This document shows positions 1-6,101 of a stretch of DNA of 7,916 nt, in pieces. This stretch comes from Candidatus Methanogasteraceae archaeon UBA261 (GTDB taxonomy: Archaea > Halobacteriota > Methanosarcinia > Methanosarcinales > Methanogasteraceae), in contig DAWR01000181.1 in NCBI GenBank assembly GCA_002506015.1, positions 6,128 to 14,043 on the forward strand. The letters are read 5' to 3'. The notes under the pieces were generated by a model, which saw only the letters and a program-made list of their open reading frames with translations, did no database searches and was not told the origin of the DNA. Position 1 is the stretch's first letter. The number at the start of each line of letters is the position of its first letter. Both the position numbers and the translations under genes were made by a program.

Positions 1-298
1 AATCTTGCGGTTTCTACCACGAGTTACTGAGCAGGTACTTTTGCTACTTTGTTGTTCGGTGAGCACTTTGATAGTTCCAACGTTTTCTGTGGTCGCTAAC
101 GGCAGTTCCCTCGCGCATGTAACAGAACGCGGGCGTATCTCTCAACTTTGTGACCTTGCGTTGGATCAGAGGAACTATAAAGACACGATGGCACAAAGAT
201 CGGAAACCGGAATCCATTAGAATCAGACTTTTTGAAGTGGATACCTGACGTCTCCGATGTGACAATCGATGAGTCGTTCACATATACGCCCACCCGGC
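1..298. other. Stretch with no recognised gene
   Basis: This is the region downstream of the minus-strand ATPase gene. Short open frames exist on both strands (for example 5-220 plus, 44-265 minus). None has a family motif, a Shine-Dalgarno sequence or a convincing start. A TATA-like string, CTATAAAG, lies near 174-181 on the plus strand, but no gene follows it. I see no T-rich hairpin that would end the ATPase transcript. It may be plain intergenic DNA or decayed sequence. Confidence 0.5.
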
Positions 299-1081
299 TC
301 ACAACAACGCAACCGAGCTTATAATGTCCCCGTTGATTACAGTCTCTCTCGGATACACAACCAGTCCGGAGTCTGTGATTGTGTATGGTCGCATCGTCTC
401 ATCATGCTTCCCGCCGCGCATCTTCAGAATCTCAAGTGCCTTCACCCGATCCCCGGACGAACGAAACATGTGCAAACGGACGACGACCTCTGCAAGATAC
501 TCCTCCACATTGAACATTCCATTGGACTCTGCCCCCGGACATATCTCGCTTGAGAGAATCGTTGTGCAGTCGAGGTTCTCGAGGTTCTTGATCAATTCGA
601 GTATCGCGAATCTGACCTGAAACTCGTTCTGAGCGATCTTGAGAGATGTTATCGAGTCGATGAATATACGCCTTGCACCGAGTTCGTTGACCAGCCGTTC
701 GATCTGTGTACTCAAGGTTTCAATCATAACAGATCCTATGTCGACGTGCGCAGGCGAGGCACCGTCCTTGCGATCGGGGATATAATGCGCATAGGCAACC
801 GGATCTGCCCGTATGATCCGCATCCGGTTCTCCTTAATCATCCGCTCGACATCCCATCCAAACTGCCACGCATTCCTGATCGTACGTGCAGGGCTCTCCT
901 CAAGAGTGACAAATATCCCGGGTTCGCCATACTCAGCGACACCCCGGTACAAATACTGAAGACCAAACGTCGTCTTTCCGCAGCCCGGGCTGCCTGTGAT
1001 CAGGATGACGTCCCCACTTGCGAAACCACCCCCGATCATCTCGTCGAGACCGGGAATGCCTGTTGCGATCCGATCTATCAT
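299..1081 (-). CDS. KaiC/RAD55-type RecA-superfamily ATPase, single domain
   Basis: Predicted cytoplasmic P-loop ATPase of 260 residues. The N-terminal GIPGLDEMIGGGF (8-20) is the usual KaiC-family opening. Walker A is GSPGCGKTT (30-38, lysine 36). Paired acidic residues E61-E62 in LEES fit the family's catalytic carboxylates. Walker B is RRIFIDSIT (138-145) with D142. The end, LEILKMRGGKHDETMRPYTI (217-236) followed by GLVVYP, is typical of KaiC-like proteins. There is one domain, not the two of cyanobacterial KaiC, so a clock role should not be assumed. Archaea carry many such ATPases, most of unknown function and often suspected of signalling. Its ATG overlaps the stop of the upstream methionine synthase gene by four bases (ATGA), so the two are almost certainly co-transcribed and translationally coupled. 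The Shine-Dalgarno is weak, consistent with coupling. The family call is firm; the role is unknown. Confidence 0.9.
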   Translation of the reverse strand: MIDRIATGIPGLDEMIGGGFASGDVILITGSPGCGKTTFGLQYLYRGVAEYGEPGIFVTLEESPARTIRNAWQFGWDVERMIKENRMRIIRADPVAYAHYIPDRKDGASPAHVDIGSVMIETLSTQIERLVNELGARRIFIDSITSLKIAQNEFQVRFAILELIKNLENLDCTTILSSEICPGAESNGMFNVEEYLAEVVVRLHMFRSSGDRVKALEILKMRGGKHDETMRPYTITDSGLVVYPRETVINGDIISSVALL

Positions 1082-2103
1082 GAAATATCATCTCTAAAGA
1101 TTGCGATACCGCGTGCAGTGTTCTCAAGAAGTTTTGATGCAAGGTTCTGGTACTGCCATGCACCAAGCCCACAATCGGGTCCGGCATAGCGTATCAGATC
1201 CCCGAACTGCGCATAAGCGTGGTTGAGTCGCTTTGCAATGACATCCGGCGTCTCCATCGATGTTATGACCTCGTCCAGTCGCGCAGTCTCCTTCCACACG
1301 TTGATCTGGTATTTCTCGTTCAACTCGGCGGTCATGCCGAAGATGTCGGTTCGCGCAACACCGACACGCAGAAACGTATCGGACTGCATCAGATCGGTCT
1401 TATCGATCAGTTCAAGGTAATCAGGGTTTGCTGCGGATTCGACGCCGACTATGTTGATCGAATCGGATTCGCATGCGAGTGTGTAGTGAATAGGCGAATG
1501 CAGGTGTATCTGGGTATCGACACGGGACGACTTCGCTGAAAGATTGAGCGCATGGATGATCTCGTCATCATCAAACATGATCTCAGGATTGATCCCGATG
1601 CTCGGCTCATCGATTGAGATCACCGCTACATCGAACGATAACTTCGCATGCAACGCATTCTTCACAAACCGATCGACGCTTCTTGCAAGGAGATTAAGTA
1701 TGTCCGTATATGCTGTGCTGCCAAACTGGTTCAGGTACAGCTCGATTGGTCCGGTGATGCAGACCCTGATCTTCAACCGCTCCCCGGTCTCCTTAAAGTA
1801 GTCCCTGGCAACCGGATCGATCGCTGATAGCTCGATTATCTCCGCGCAGGACTCTTTCACGAGAAATGGTTTATCGTCACATGTCGGATCGTTGATGCTC
1901 CGCAGGAATTGCTGGTTCATGTCCTGGAACTGCGGATACGTCGGAACCTCTACGCCGGAATCAATCTTCTGGCGCATGGCATCGCAGATGGTTGTGACCA
2001 GCTCGGGATCTGTGTACTGTTCGTCTGCGAATGCCTGTTCCACACGGTCTTTTGCCCCTTCCGGCAGTGGATAACTCCCGATCTCATCGAATACGATATC
2101 CAT
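1078..2103 (-). CDS. MetE-like core (folate-independent type) methionine synthase
   Basis: 341-residue protein matching only the C-terminal catalytic barrel of cobalamin-independent methionine synthase (MetE). The N-terminal half of the long bacterial enzyme is absent, as in archaeal core methionine synthases such as MesA. The expected reaction is methyl transfer to homocysteine, probably from a methyl-corrinoid donor instead of methyl-folate; the donor is inference. Visible motifs are TGPIEL (117-122), IDEP (164-167, with the aspartate that binds homocysteine in MetE), E222 in VGVESA, and PDCGLGAW (309-316) with C311. The zinc-site motif that reads H-x-C in MetE is here IHLHSP, so H200 is kept and the cysteine is replaced by H202. 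The gene starts at an ATG with no clear Shine-Dalgarno and a very short predicted leader. It is followed by a KaiC-like ATPase in the same operon. The exact subfamily and substrate are uncertain. Confidence 0.8.
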   Translation of the reverse strand: MDIVFDEIGSYPLPEGAKDRVEQAFADEQYTDPELVTTICDAMRQKIDSGVEVPTYPQFQDMNQQFLRSINDPTCDDKPFLVKESCAEIIELSAIDPVARDYFKETGERLKIRVCITGPIELYLNQFGSTAYTDILNLLARSVDRFVKNALHAKLSFDVAVISIDEPSIGINPEIMFDDDEIIHALNLSAKSSRVDTQIHLHSPIHYTLACESDSINIVGVESAANPDYLELIDKTDLMQSDTFLRVGVARTDIFGMTAELNEKYQINVWKETARLDEVITSMETPDVIAKRLNHAYAQFGDLIRYAGPDCGLGAWQYQNLASKLLENTARGIAIFRDDIS

Positions 2104-2112
2104 ACTATCGTC

Positions 2113-2147
2113 TTATGCGATTACAGTGATGTAAATATATCGCATAA
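2113..2147. promoter_or_regulatory. Inverted repeat in divergent promoter, candidate operator
   Basis: TTATGCGAT (2113-2121) and ATCGCATAA (2139-2147) form a perfect 9-base inverted repeat with a 17-base spacer. A second, nested palindrome, TTACA-GTGA-TGTAA, lies at 2121-2134. Both overlap the AT-rich stretch likely to serve as TATA element for both divergent genes. This arrangement suits a dimeric regulator such as an Lrp-type protein, but the regulator is unknown. The repeat is seen directly; its function is inference. Confidence 0.5.
2131..2142. promoter_or_regulatory. Shared AT-rich TATA element for metE-like and aIF5A genes
   Basis: GTAAATATATCG contains AAATATAT on the plus strand and ATATATTT on the minus strand. 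A start of transcription about 25 bases away would fall near 2160-2165 for the aIF5A gene and near 2111 for the methionine synthase gene. Both would give short leaders, which fits the lack of Shine-Dalgarno sequences in front of both start codons. An alternative minus-strand element is CTTAAAAT at about 2152-2145. Confidence 0.5.
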
Positions 2148-2177
2148 TTTTAAGTACCCTGCCACGGATTCAGATTT

Positions 2178-2561
2178 ATGAAGGAACAGACCGAAGTCCG
2201 TAATCTCAAAGAGGGCAGATATGTGATCATTGATGATGAAGTGTGCGTAATCAAGGGTATTTCAAAATCAAAGCCGGGAAAACACGGTTCCGCCAAAGCG
2301 CGGGTCGATACAATCGGACTATTTGATAAGCAGAAGCGATCACTGGTGCAACCCGTGTCAGCCAAGATATTCGTGCCGATCGTCGAGCGGAAGAGTGCAC
2401 AGGTTCTCTCGGTCTCCGGCAACGTCGCTCAGCTGATGGATATGGCTGAGTACAGCACACTCGAACTCCCGATCCCTGAGGAGTATAAGGATCGCGTGGT
2501 TGAAGGAAGTGAGATTCAGTACATAACCGCACTCGGCAAGATGCGAATTGATATGCGCTGA
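2178..2561 (+). CDS. Translation factor aIF5A (hypusine-containing)
   Basis: 127-residue archaeal homologue of eIF5A and bacterial EF-P, the usual archaeal length. It binds the ribosome and helps peptide-bond formation at difficult sequences such as polyproline. The hypusination loop SKSKPGKHGSAK (29-40) is intact, with K35 in PGKHG as the predicted deoxyhypusine/hypusine site. The N-terminal SH3-like domain covers roughly residues 1-70 and the C-terminal OB fold roughly 71-127 (PIVERKSAQVLSVSG at 87-101, ITALGK near the end). The start is the ATG at 2178; no Shine-Dalgarno is seen, consistent with a leaderless or nearly leaderless transcript from the TATA element at 2131-2142. The stop overlaps the start of the agmatinase gene by one base, coupling the factor to polyamine synthesis. 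The family is certain. Confidence 0.97.
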   Translation: MKEQTEVRNLKEGRYVIIDDEVCVIKGISKSKPGKHGSAKARVDTIGLFDKQKRSLVQPVSAKIFVPIVERKSAQVLSVSGNVAQLMDMAEYSTLELPIPEEYKDRVVEGSEIQYITALGKMRIDMR

Positions 2562-3451
2562 TGTTTAAGCGTTCAATCTTCGCGGACGCACACTCCGCTT
2601 ACGAAGACGCTCACTTCGTGATATTCGGTGTTCCCTTCGACGCCACTTCCTCCTTCCGATATGGCAGCCGCGATGCGCCTGATGCCATACGGAAGGCGAG
2701 TTACAATTTTGAGACGTACAACGAGTTTTACGATATCGATCTCGCGGATCTGCAGATACACGATTCAGGCGACATTGATGTAGGTATCGAGTCGGGTCTT
2801 TGCGCTGATGATATGCTCTGCATGGTGAGAGACGCCACCGCGATGATTATTGCCGACTCAAAGATTCCGATCGCACTCGGCGGCGAGCACACGCTAAGTT
2901 GCGGCTGCATCAGAGCGTTCTGCGATGCGCCCCATTGTGACAGTGACAGTATCGGTGTAATCATCCTTGATGCGCATCTCGATCTACGCCCCGAGTATCT
3001 CGGGCTGAAACATTCGCATGCCTGTGTTTCAAGGAACGTAATCGACGATCTGACCGATAAATGCGCTCTCATCGGTGTGAGGAGCGGATCAGCCGGAGAG
3101 TACACGTATGCAAGGGAAAAAGGAATTCTCTACAACTCCGCAGACGATGTAAATGATTGTGGGATGGAATCCGTGATGCAGGGCGCAATCGATGCACTAC
3201 ACGATTGCGGCGCCACGAGAATCTACCTCTCAATCGACATCGATGTGATCGATCCCGGTTATGCACCTGGTGTTGGCAATCCCGAGCCGTTTGGGTTGAG
3301 CCCGCGGGATGTTCGCACCGCAATACGGATGGCTGCGCCGTATATGTGCGGTCTTGACATCGTCGAGGTCAATCCCGGATACGATCATTGCGAGAGTGCG
3401 ATTATTGGCGCACGGCTGGTTCGGGAGTTTATTGCGGCGAAGAGTGTGTAG
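2561..3451 (+). CDS. speB: Agmatinase (agmatine ureohydrolase)
   Basis: 296-residue ureohydrolase of the arginase/agmatinase superfamily. It is expected to split agmatine into putrescine and urea with a binuclear manganese centre in the cytoplasm. All six metal ligands are visible: H110 in GGEH (107-110), D137, H139 and D141 in DAHLD, and D226 and D228 in SIDIDVIDP (224-232). The segment HSHAC (151-155) lies where the substrate-contacting histidine loop is expected, and DIVEVNPGYD (266-275) matches the conserved C-terminal stretch. Length is normal. The start is fixed by the TGATG overlap with the aIF5A gene; no Shine-Dalgarno is seen, so translation is probably coupled. The context supports agmatinase over arginase or formiminoglutamase, because putrescine leads to spermidine, the donor for hypusine on aIF5A. 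Confidence 0.93.
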   Translation: MFKRSIFADAHSAYEDAHFVIFGVPFDATSSFRYGSRDAPDAIRKASYNFETYNEFYDIDLADLQIHDSGDIDVGIESGLCADDMLCMVRDATAMIIADSKIPIALGGEHTLSCGCIRAFCDAPHCDSDSIGVIILDAHLDLRPEYLGLKHSHACVSRNVIDDLTDKCALIGVRSGSAGEYTYAREKGILYNSADDVNDCGMESVMQGAIDALHDCGATRIYLSIDIDVIDPGYAPGVGNPEPFGLSPRDVRTAIRMAAPYMCGLDIVEVNPGYDHCESAIIGARLVREFIAAKSV

Positions 3452-3519
3452 ATGGGGTGCACGTGTTTATCTATACTCCACACCGCCACAACTTGAGATG
3501 TTCAATGATGAAAAACATA

Positions 3520-3537
3520 ACCACAGAGACCACAGGG
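3520..3537. repeat. Two tandem copies of a 9-base unit ACCACAG[A/G]G
   Basis: ACCACAGAG (3520-3528) is directly followed by ACCACAGGG (3529-3537), preceded by an A-rich stretch, in the gap between the agmatinase and fmdE-like genes. Similar CACAGAG-rich intergenic strings occur in many prokaryotic genomes from memory. No function can be assigned. An open frame across it (3498-3737) is not a convincing gene. Confidence 0.4.
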
Positions 3538-3678
3538 GAGATCTATTTCGTGTACTGGTGCTCCGGGCTTGCGATGACGTGACGTGCTGGTGTAAATGCG
3601 CGGATACGGATGATCAACGTGATCAAGATGGTTATACGGCGATTGCGGATCCGATCAAGGCTGCAATCAGTGCTTGCC

Positions 3679-4284
3679 TTATTTCATCAACGCCTCATAA
3701 CACGGGATGCAGTACTGCCCACCGCGCAGCAGTCTGATTCGTGATTCCATCACAGGTTCGTTGCATCTGTCGCAGCATATCGATTCATGGATGTGCGCCA
3801 TCGGTAGCACAATCGGGGCGACCTCCTCGATTACCAGAATCTCCTCTTCGGGGCTTCTTAGTATTTCCTCGCTTTTTCCGATGTGCAACCGCTTAAACTC
3901 ATCTATCTCCTCCTGAGTTGCCCTCTTCTCCGCGACTATGGCAAAGAGGTCACTATGACGAGGGTCTGTTATAACTGCCTCATTTTTGATAGAGATCCTC
4001 AACGACCTCTGGTTTTCTCGGTTCACAAATGTGTAAACGAATTTGCCAAAATCCTTGAAGATCAGGTTCCCTTTGGCGAATGTACACCCGGTCAATGCCT
4101 GGATCGCGTCCACACCACAGGAGTTGTTCTCGACGATTGCAACCAGTTCCTCGTCCTTTGCGGGTTTGCCCAGTTCCCTTAACATAACTTCGGAGACGCG
4201 TACTCCCATCGCAAGTCCGGGGCACTGATGTCCGTGAAACCTGATGGCAGTCTTTAACATGGATTCCGTGTCAATAGGAGTCAT
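3679..4284 (-). CDS. fmdE: FmdE-family protein with C-terminal zinc ribbon
   Basis: 201-residue protein named for subunit E of molybdenum formylmethanofuran dehydrogenase, the enzyme reducing CO2 to formyl-methanofuran in methanogenesis. The FmdE domain shows FHGHQCPGLAMG (16-27) with H17, H19 and C21, then NNSCGVDAIQ (53-62) with C56, and TGCTFAKGNL (65-74) with C67. The tail carries two CxxC pairs, C171-C174 and C192-C195, in a DksA/TraR-like zinc ribbon. The gene stands alone, away from catalytic fmd/fwd subunits in this window, though mch of the same C1 pathway lies upstream on the same strand. Standalone FmdE proteins are common, and their role as a true subunit is often unproven. A possible TATA element lies at 4306-4314. 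The family call is firm; the function is inferred. Confidence 0.88.
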   Translation of the reverse strand: MTPIDTESMLKTAIRFHGHQCPGLAMGVRVSEVMLRELGKPAKDEELVAIVENNSCGVDAIQALTGCTFAKGNLIFKDFGKFVYTFVNRENQRSLRISIKNEAVITDPRHSDLFAIVAEKRATQEEIDEFKRLHIGKSEEILRSPEEEILVIEEVAPIVLPMAHIHESICCDRCNEPVMESRIRLLRGGQYCIPCYEALMK

Positions 4285-4305
4285 ACTTTGCGGTGGTTAC
4301 TGATA

Positions 4306-4314
4306 CCATTTAAG
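4306..4314 (-). promoter_or_regulatory. Possible TATA box of the fmdE-like gene
   Basis: The minus strand reads CTTAAATGG, centred about 26 bases before the ATG at 4284, which would give a leaderless transcript. No Shine-Dalgarno precedes that ATG, in agreement. A more A-rich string (AATAAAAAT) lies a few bases further upstream. The match to a box A is only fair. Confidence 0.35.
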
Positions 4315-4495
4315 GATTTTTATTGAGTGATTTGTCAGGTAGTTGCGATCATGTCCATACGGGATGAAATTATCTAGTTTGGAAGTAACAATAGTGACCG
4401 CTGACGCATGCAACGAGGGTGCATGGAATATGCTGAAACGAAAAATAGTGACACGTTCGTTCAGTCTCGTTACCTCCGATTCGATTCGCAGCTAC

Positions 4496-4524
4496 AAAAA
4501 AAGAAAGACCCCTTTTTCAGGGGT
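4496..4524 (-). terminator. Hairpin plus T-tract terminator of mch
   Basis: On the minus strand ACCCC (4524-4520) pairs with GGGGT (4512-4508) around a TGAAAAA loop. A T-rich run (4506-4496, one C interruption) follows. It lies 11 bases after the mch stop codon, so it should end the mch transcript and separate it from the fmdE-like gene. Confidence 0.75.
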
Positions 4525-4535
4525 GTTTAGGAATT

Positions 4536-5498
4536 TTACACTTTTGTAAGTCCAAATGACTGCAACAACACATGTGGATTGGCAGTACCGCTTGTAATCG
4601 TCTTCTTACTCCTAAGATCGTTCACTGTAATCTCAGCAGGCGCAAACATCGCACCATCGACCTTGAAGAAGTCGAAGCCAGCCGCCTTGAATGTGTCGTA
4701 GAACGGCTTTCCGTAGTCTCTGGACGTCTCCGACGGCACCTTCTTCACATAGTCGGTAAGTTCGTCGATATCAGGATAATCGACGGTGTAGTACGTCTTG
4801 CCGCAGTATATGATACAGTCGTTGGTTGAGCCCATACATTTGGTGTCATCTCCAACGATCGGCGAGATCGGGATTATGCCAAACCCGTGTTTGATCGATG
4901 TGATGTCGAATCCAAGATCATGCATCTTGTGTATCCCGGTCTCAACGATTCTCGCGGAGATCTGCACAGACCCTGCGATCGACGATGTTGGCGCAACCGC
5001 AATGTATACTTCTTTGGGATCGACGCCGCATTTTTCAGCGATCTTGTCTGCAACCTCTTCGGAGGGGAGTTCACCTGATTCTAGTACGATTACCGCTTTG
5101 TCTGAGGAATCCTTGTATCCGATCTCTTCGTAGAGTTCCTTCGGGTCCAGCGAGAGCGCACGTGCAGGACCTGAGCCCATAGCAAAGTATTTCCCGACGA
5201 CGATTCTCCAGCCCGCATACTGAGATGCCATGCATGCGATGACAGGATCATCGATTGCGACCTGAATTCCGGCAACAGTGTGCTCATTTAACTGGTAGGG
5301 TATGTACTGCAGATCTGCGAGATCCGCAAGGCACAGCCTTGAGAGATACATGCCAGCACCATATCCGCCTGCTGCCTTTACACCGGCGTCAACAACGGTT
5401 GCGCCGTTCTTCAACTCTGAAACTTCGACATGCAGTTCTTCTGCGTTATCGACCATTTCATTGAATGCCCGGTATCCATATTTATTTACACTGACCAT
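4536..5498 (-). CDS. mch: Methenyltetrahydromethanopterin cyclohydrolase
   Basis: 320-residue cytoplasmic enzyme of the C1 pathway. It interconverts N5-formyl- and N5,N10-methenyl-tetrahydromethanopterin, the third step of CO2 reduction to methane or the reverse in methane oxidation. Conserved stretches are MVSVN at the start, YFAMGSGPARAL (104-115), APTSSIAGSVQISARIVETG (169-188), GSTNDCIIYCG (223-233), VPSETSRDYGKPF (254-266) and FFKVDGAMFAPA (277-288). R183 and E186 sit at the positions reported as catalytic in the Archaeoglobus enzyme. I choose the ATG at 5498 over an in-frame GTG at 5507: the family begins M-[VIL]-SVN, and a Shine-Dalgarno GGGTGA ends five bases before that ATG while overlapping the GTG. 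It has its own TATA box and a strong terminator, so it is probably transcribed alone. Confidence 0.97.
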   Translation of the reverse strand: MVSVNKYGYRAFNEMVDNAEELHVEVSELKNGATVVDAGVKAAGGYGAGMYLSRLCLADLADLQYIPYQLNEHTVAGIQVAIDDPVIACMASQYAGWRIVVGKYFAMGSGPARALSLDPKELYEEIGYKDSSDKAVIVLESGELPSEEVADKIAEKCGVDPKEVYIAVAPTSSIAGSVQISARIVETGIHKMHDLGFDITSIKHGFGIIPISPIVGDDTKCMGSTNDCIIYCGKTYYTVDYPDIDELTDYVKKVPSETSRDYGKPFYDTFKAAGFDFFKVDGAMFAPAEITVNDLRSKKTITSGTANPHVLLQSFGLTKV

Positions 5499-5503
5499 GG
5501 GAT

Positions 5504-5509
5504 TCACCC
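5504..5509 (-). promoter_or_regulatory. Shine-Dalgarno of mch that decides the start
   Basis: The minus strand reads GGGTGA, five bases before the ATG at 5498. It overlaps the alternative GTG start at 5507, which would have no ribosome binding site of its own. This favours the 320-residue product. Confidence 0.7.
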
Positions 5510-5532
5510 GTGTCCATGGAGTTATTCTGTAT

Positions 5533-5541
5533 GTTTATAAG
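5533..5541 (-). promoter_or_regulatory. TATA box of mch
   Basis: The minus strand reads CTTATAAAC, preceded by a purine-rich CGAAAT as expected for a TFB-responsive element. Transcription would start near 5511, giving a leader of about 12 bases that just includes the Shine-Dalgarno. Confidence 0.65.
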
Positions 5542-5656
5542 ATTTCGGGCAGTGGACGCGTTTCGCTCTGATAGTAGACACGGAGTCAGGACGAAATCGA
5601 GTTGGTCCACAGAGCTGGAATCATTGTGGCGCGGTTACCCCAAAATGTTTGGCCAC

Positions 5657-5968
5657 TTATCCACACCTACAGCATAGAGCAGGGTTGCTAATCACAAATC
5701 CGCGCTCATCACAGGTCTCCATAAAATCAATCACAATGTTCTGCAGCGATGGCGCGATCTTCTGGTCTATGAGCATCTTGATCTCGCCGAGATCAATTAC
5801 AACATCCACGTCGTCGTTGATCTCGTCCAGTTCAAGACCATATCTTACGCCATTGTCGTTCATCCCTGACACACATACTCGCAGACCGCAGTTCGTCTGC
5901 TTTGACCGGCTTTCTGCCGCAATGATAGTTTTTAGTTCCGCTGCTGCGGATTGGGTGATCATCACCAT
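5657..5968 (-). CDS. IscA/HesB-like (A-type) iron-sulfur carrier family protein, altered cysteine site
   Basis: 103-residue protein with the A-type carrier fold. MITQSAAAELKTII (3-16) is the usual N-terminus, LRVCVSGMNDNGVRYGLEL (29-47) matches the LRVxVxGxxCSGxxYGLxF segment, and VISNPALCCRCG (92-103) is the C-terminal tail. Classical members bind iron or an Fe-S cluster through three cysteines. Here the C-terminal pair C100-x-C102 is present with an extra C99. The first cysteine is missing; the aligned residue is D38, with the nearest cysteine at 32. It may use another ligand, bind a different metal, or have lost the carrier role. The ATG at 5968 is preceded by AAGGTGAG at 5972-5979. Only 20 bases separate it from the 3' end of tRNA-Lys. 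Confidence 0.82.
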   Translation of the reverse strand: MVMITQSAAAELKTIIAAESRSKQTNCGLRVCVSGMNDNGVRYGLELDEINDDVDVVIDLGEIKMLIDQKIAPSLQNIVIDFMETCDERGFVISNPALCCRCG

Positions 5969-5971
5969 AGT

Positions 5972-5979
5972 CTCACCTT
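5972..5979 (-). promoter_or_regulatory. Shine-Dalgarno of the IscA-like gene
   Basis: The minus strand reads AAGGTGAG. The GGTGA core ends four bases before the ATG at 5968 and ten before a second in-frame ATG at 5962, favouring the first. Confidence 0.65.
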
Positions 5980-5988
5980 GGTCGTAAA

Positions 5989-6062
5989 CGGGCCCGAAGG
6001 GATTTGAACCCTTGGCGAATGGGTTAAGAGCCCACCGCTCTGCCTGACTGAGCTACGAGCCC
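5989..6062 (-). tRNA. tRNA-Lys (anticodon CUU)
   Basis: A 74-base cloverleaf folds by eye. The acceptor GGGCTCG pairs with CGGGCCC (one G-U). The D arm is GCTC/GAGC with an AGTCAGGCA loop. The anticodon stem is GTGGG/CCCAT with loop CTCTTAA, giving anticodon CTT. The variable loop is five bases, the T arm is AAGGG/CCCTT around TTCAAAT, and the discriminator base is G. CCA is not encoded, as usual in archaea, and no intron is present. It decodes AAG lysine codons. A TATA box lies about 35 bases upstream inside the end of aroC. Confidence 0.96.
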
Positions 6063-6092
6063 AACTGGGTGAGCTATGTGTTGTGCCATCCT

Positions 6093-6101
6093 GTTATAAA
6101 G
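6093..6101 (-). promoter_or_regulatory. TATA box of tRNA-Lys, overlapping the aroC stop
   Basis: The minus strand reads CTTTATAAC. It is made of the last codons and TAA stop of aroC plus one following base. Transcription would start near 6072, about ten bases before the mature tRNA 5' end. Confidence 0.65.

Noticed and set aside
5..220. Plus-strand 71-codon frame at the left edge
   Set aside because: It starts with TTG near the window edge, has no ribosome binding site, no family motif, and an unlikely hydrophobic and cysteine-rich start. Competing frames exist on the other strand.
299..1081. Circadian-clock KaiC
   Set aside because: There is only one ATPase domain, and no KaiA or KaiB genes are nearby. 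The broader KaiC/RAD55 family label is safer.
3611..3626. TGATCAA repeated at 3611 and 3620 as a possible terminator hairpin
   Set aside because: The stem is short and AT-rich, with no T-tract on either side.
3498..3737. 79-codon plus-strand frame after agmatinase
   Set aside because: It crosses the ACCACAGRG repeat, overlaps the 3' end of the fmdE-like gene on the other strand, and lacks a Shine-Dalgarno and any family motif.
4390..4452. Direct repeat AATAGTGAC at 4390 and 4444
   Set aside because: Two 9-base copies 54 bases apart with no further copy or structure in between. This is too weak for a repeat array or CRISPR.
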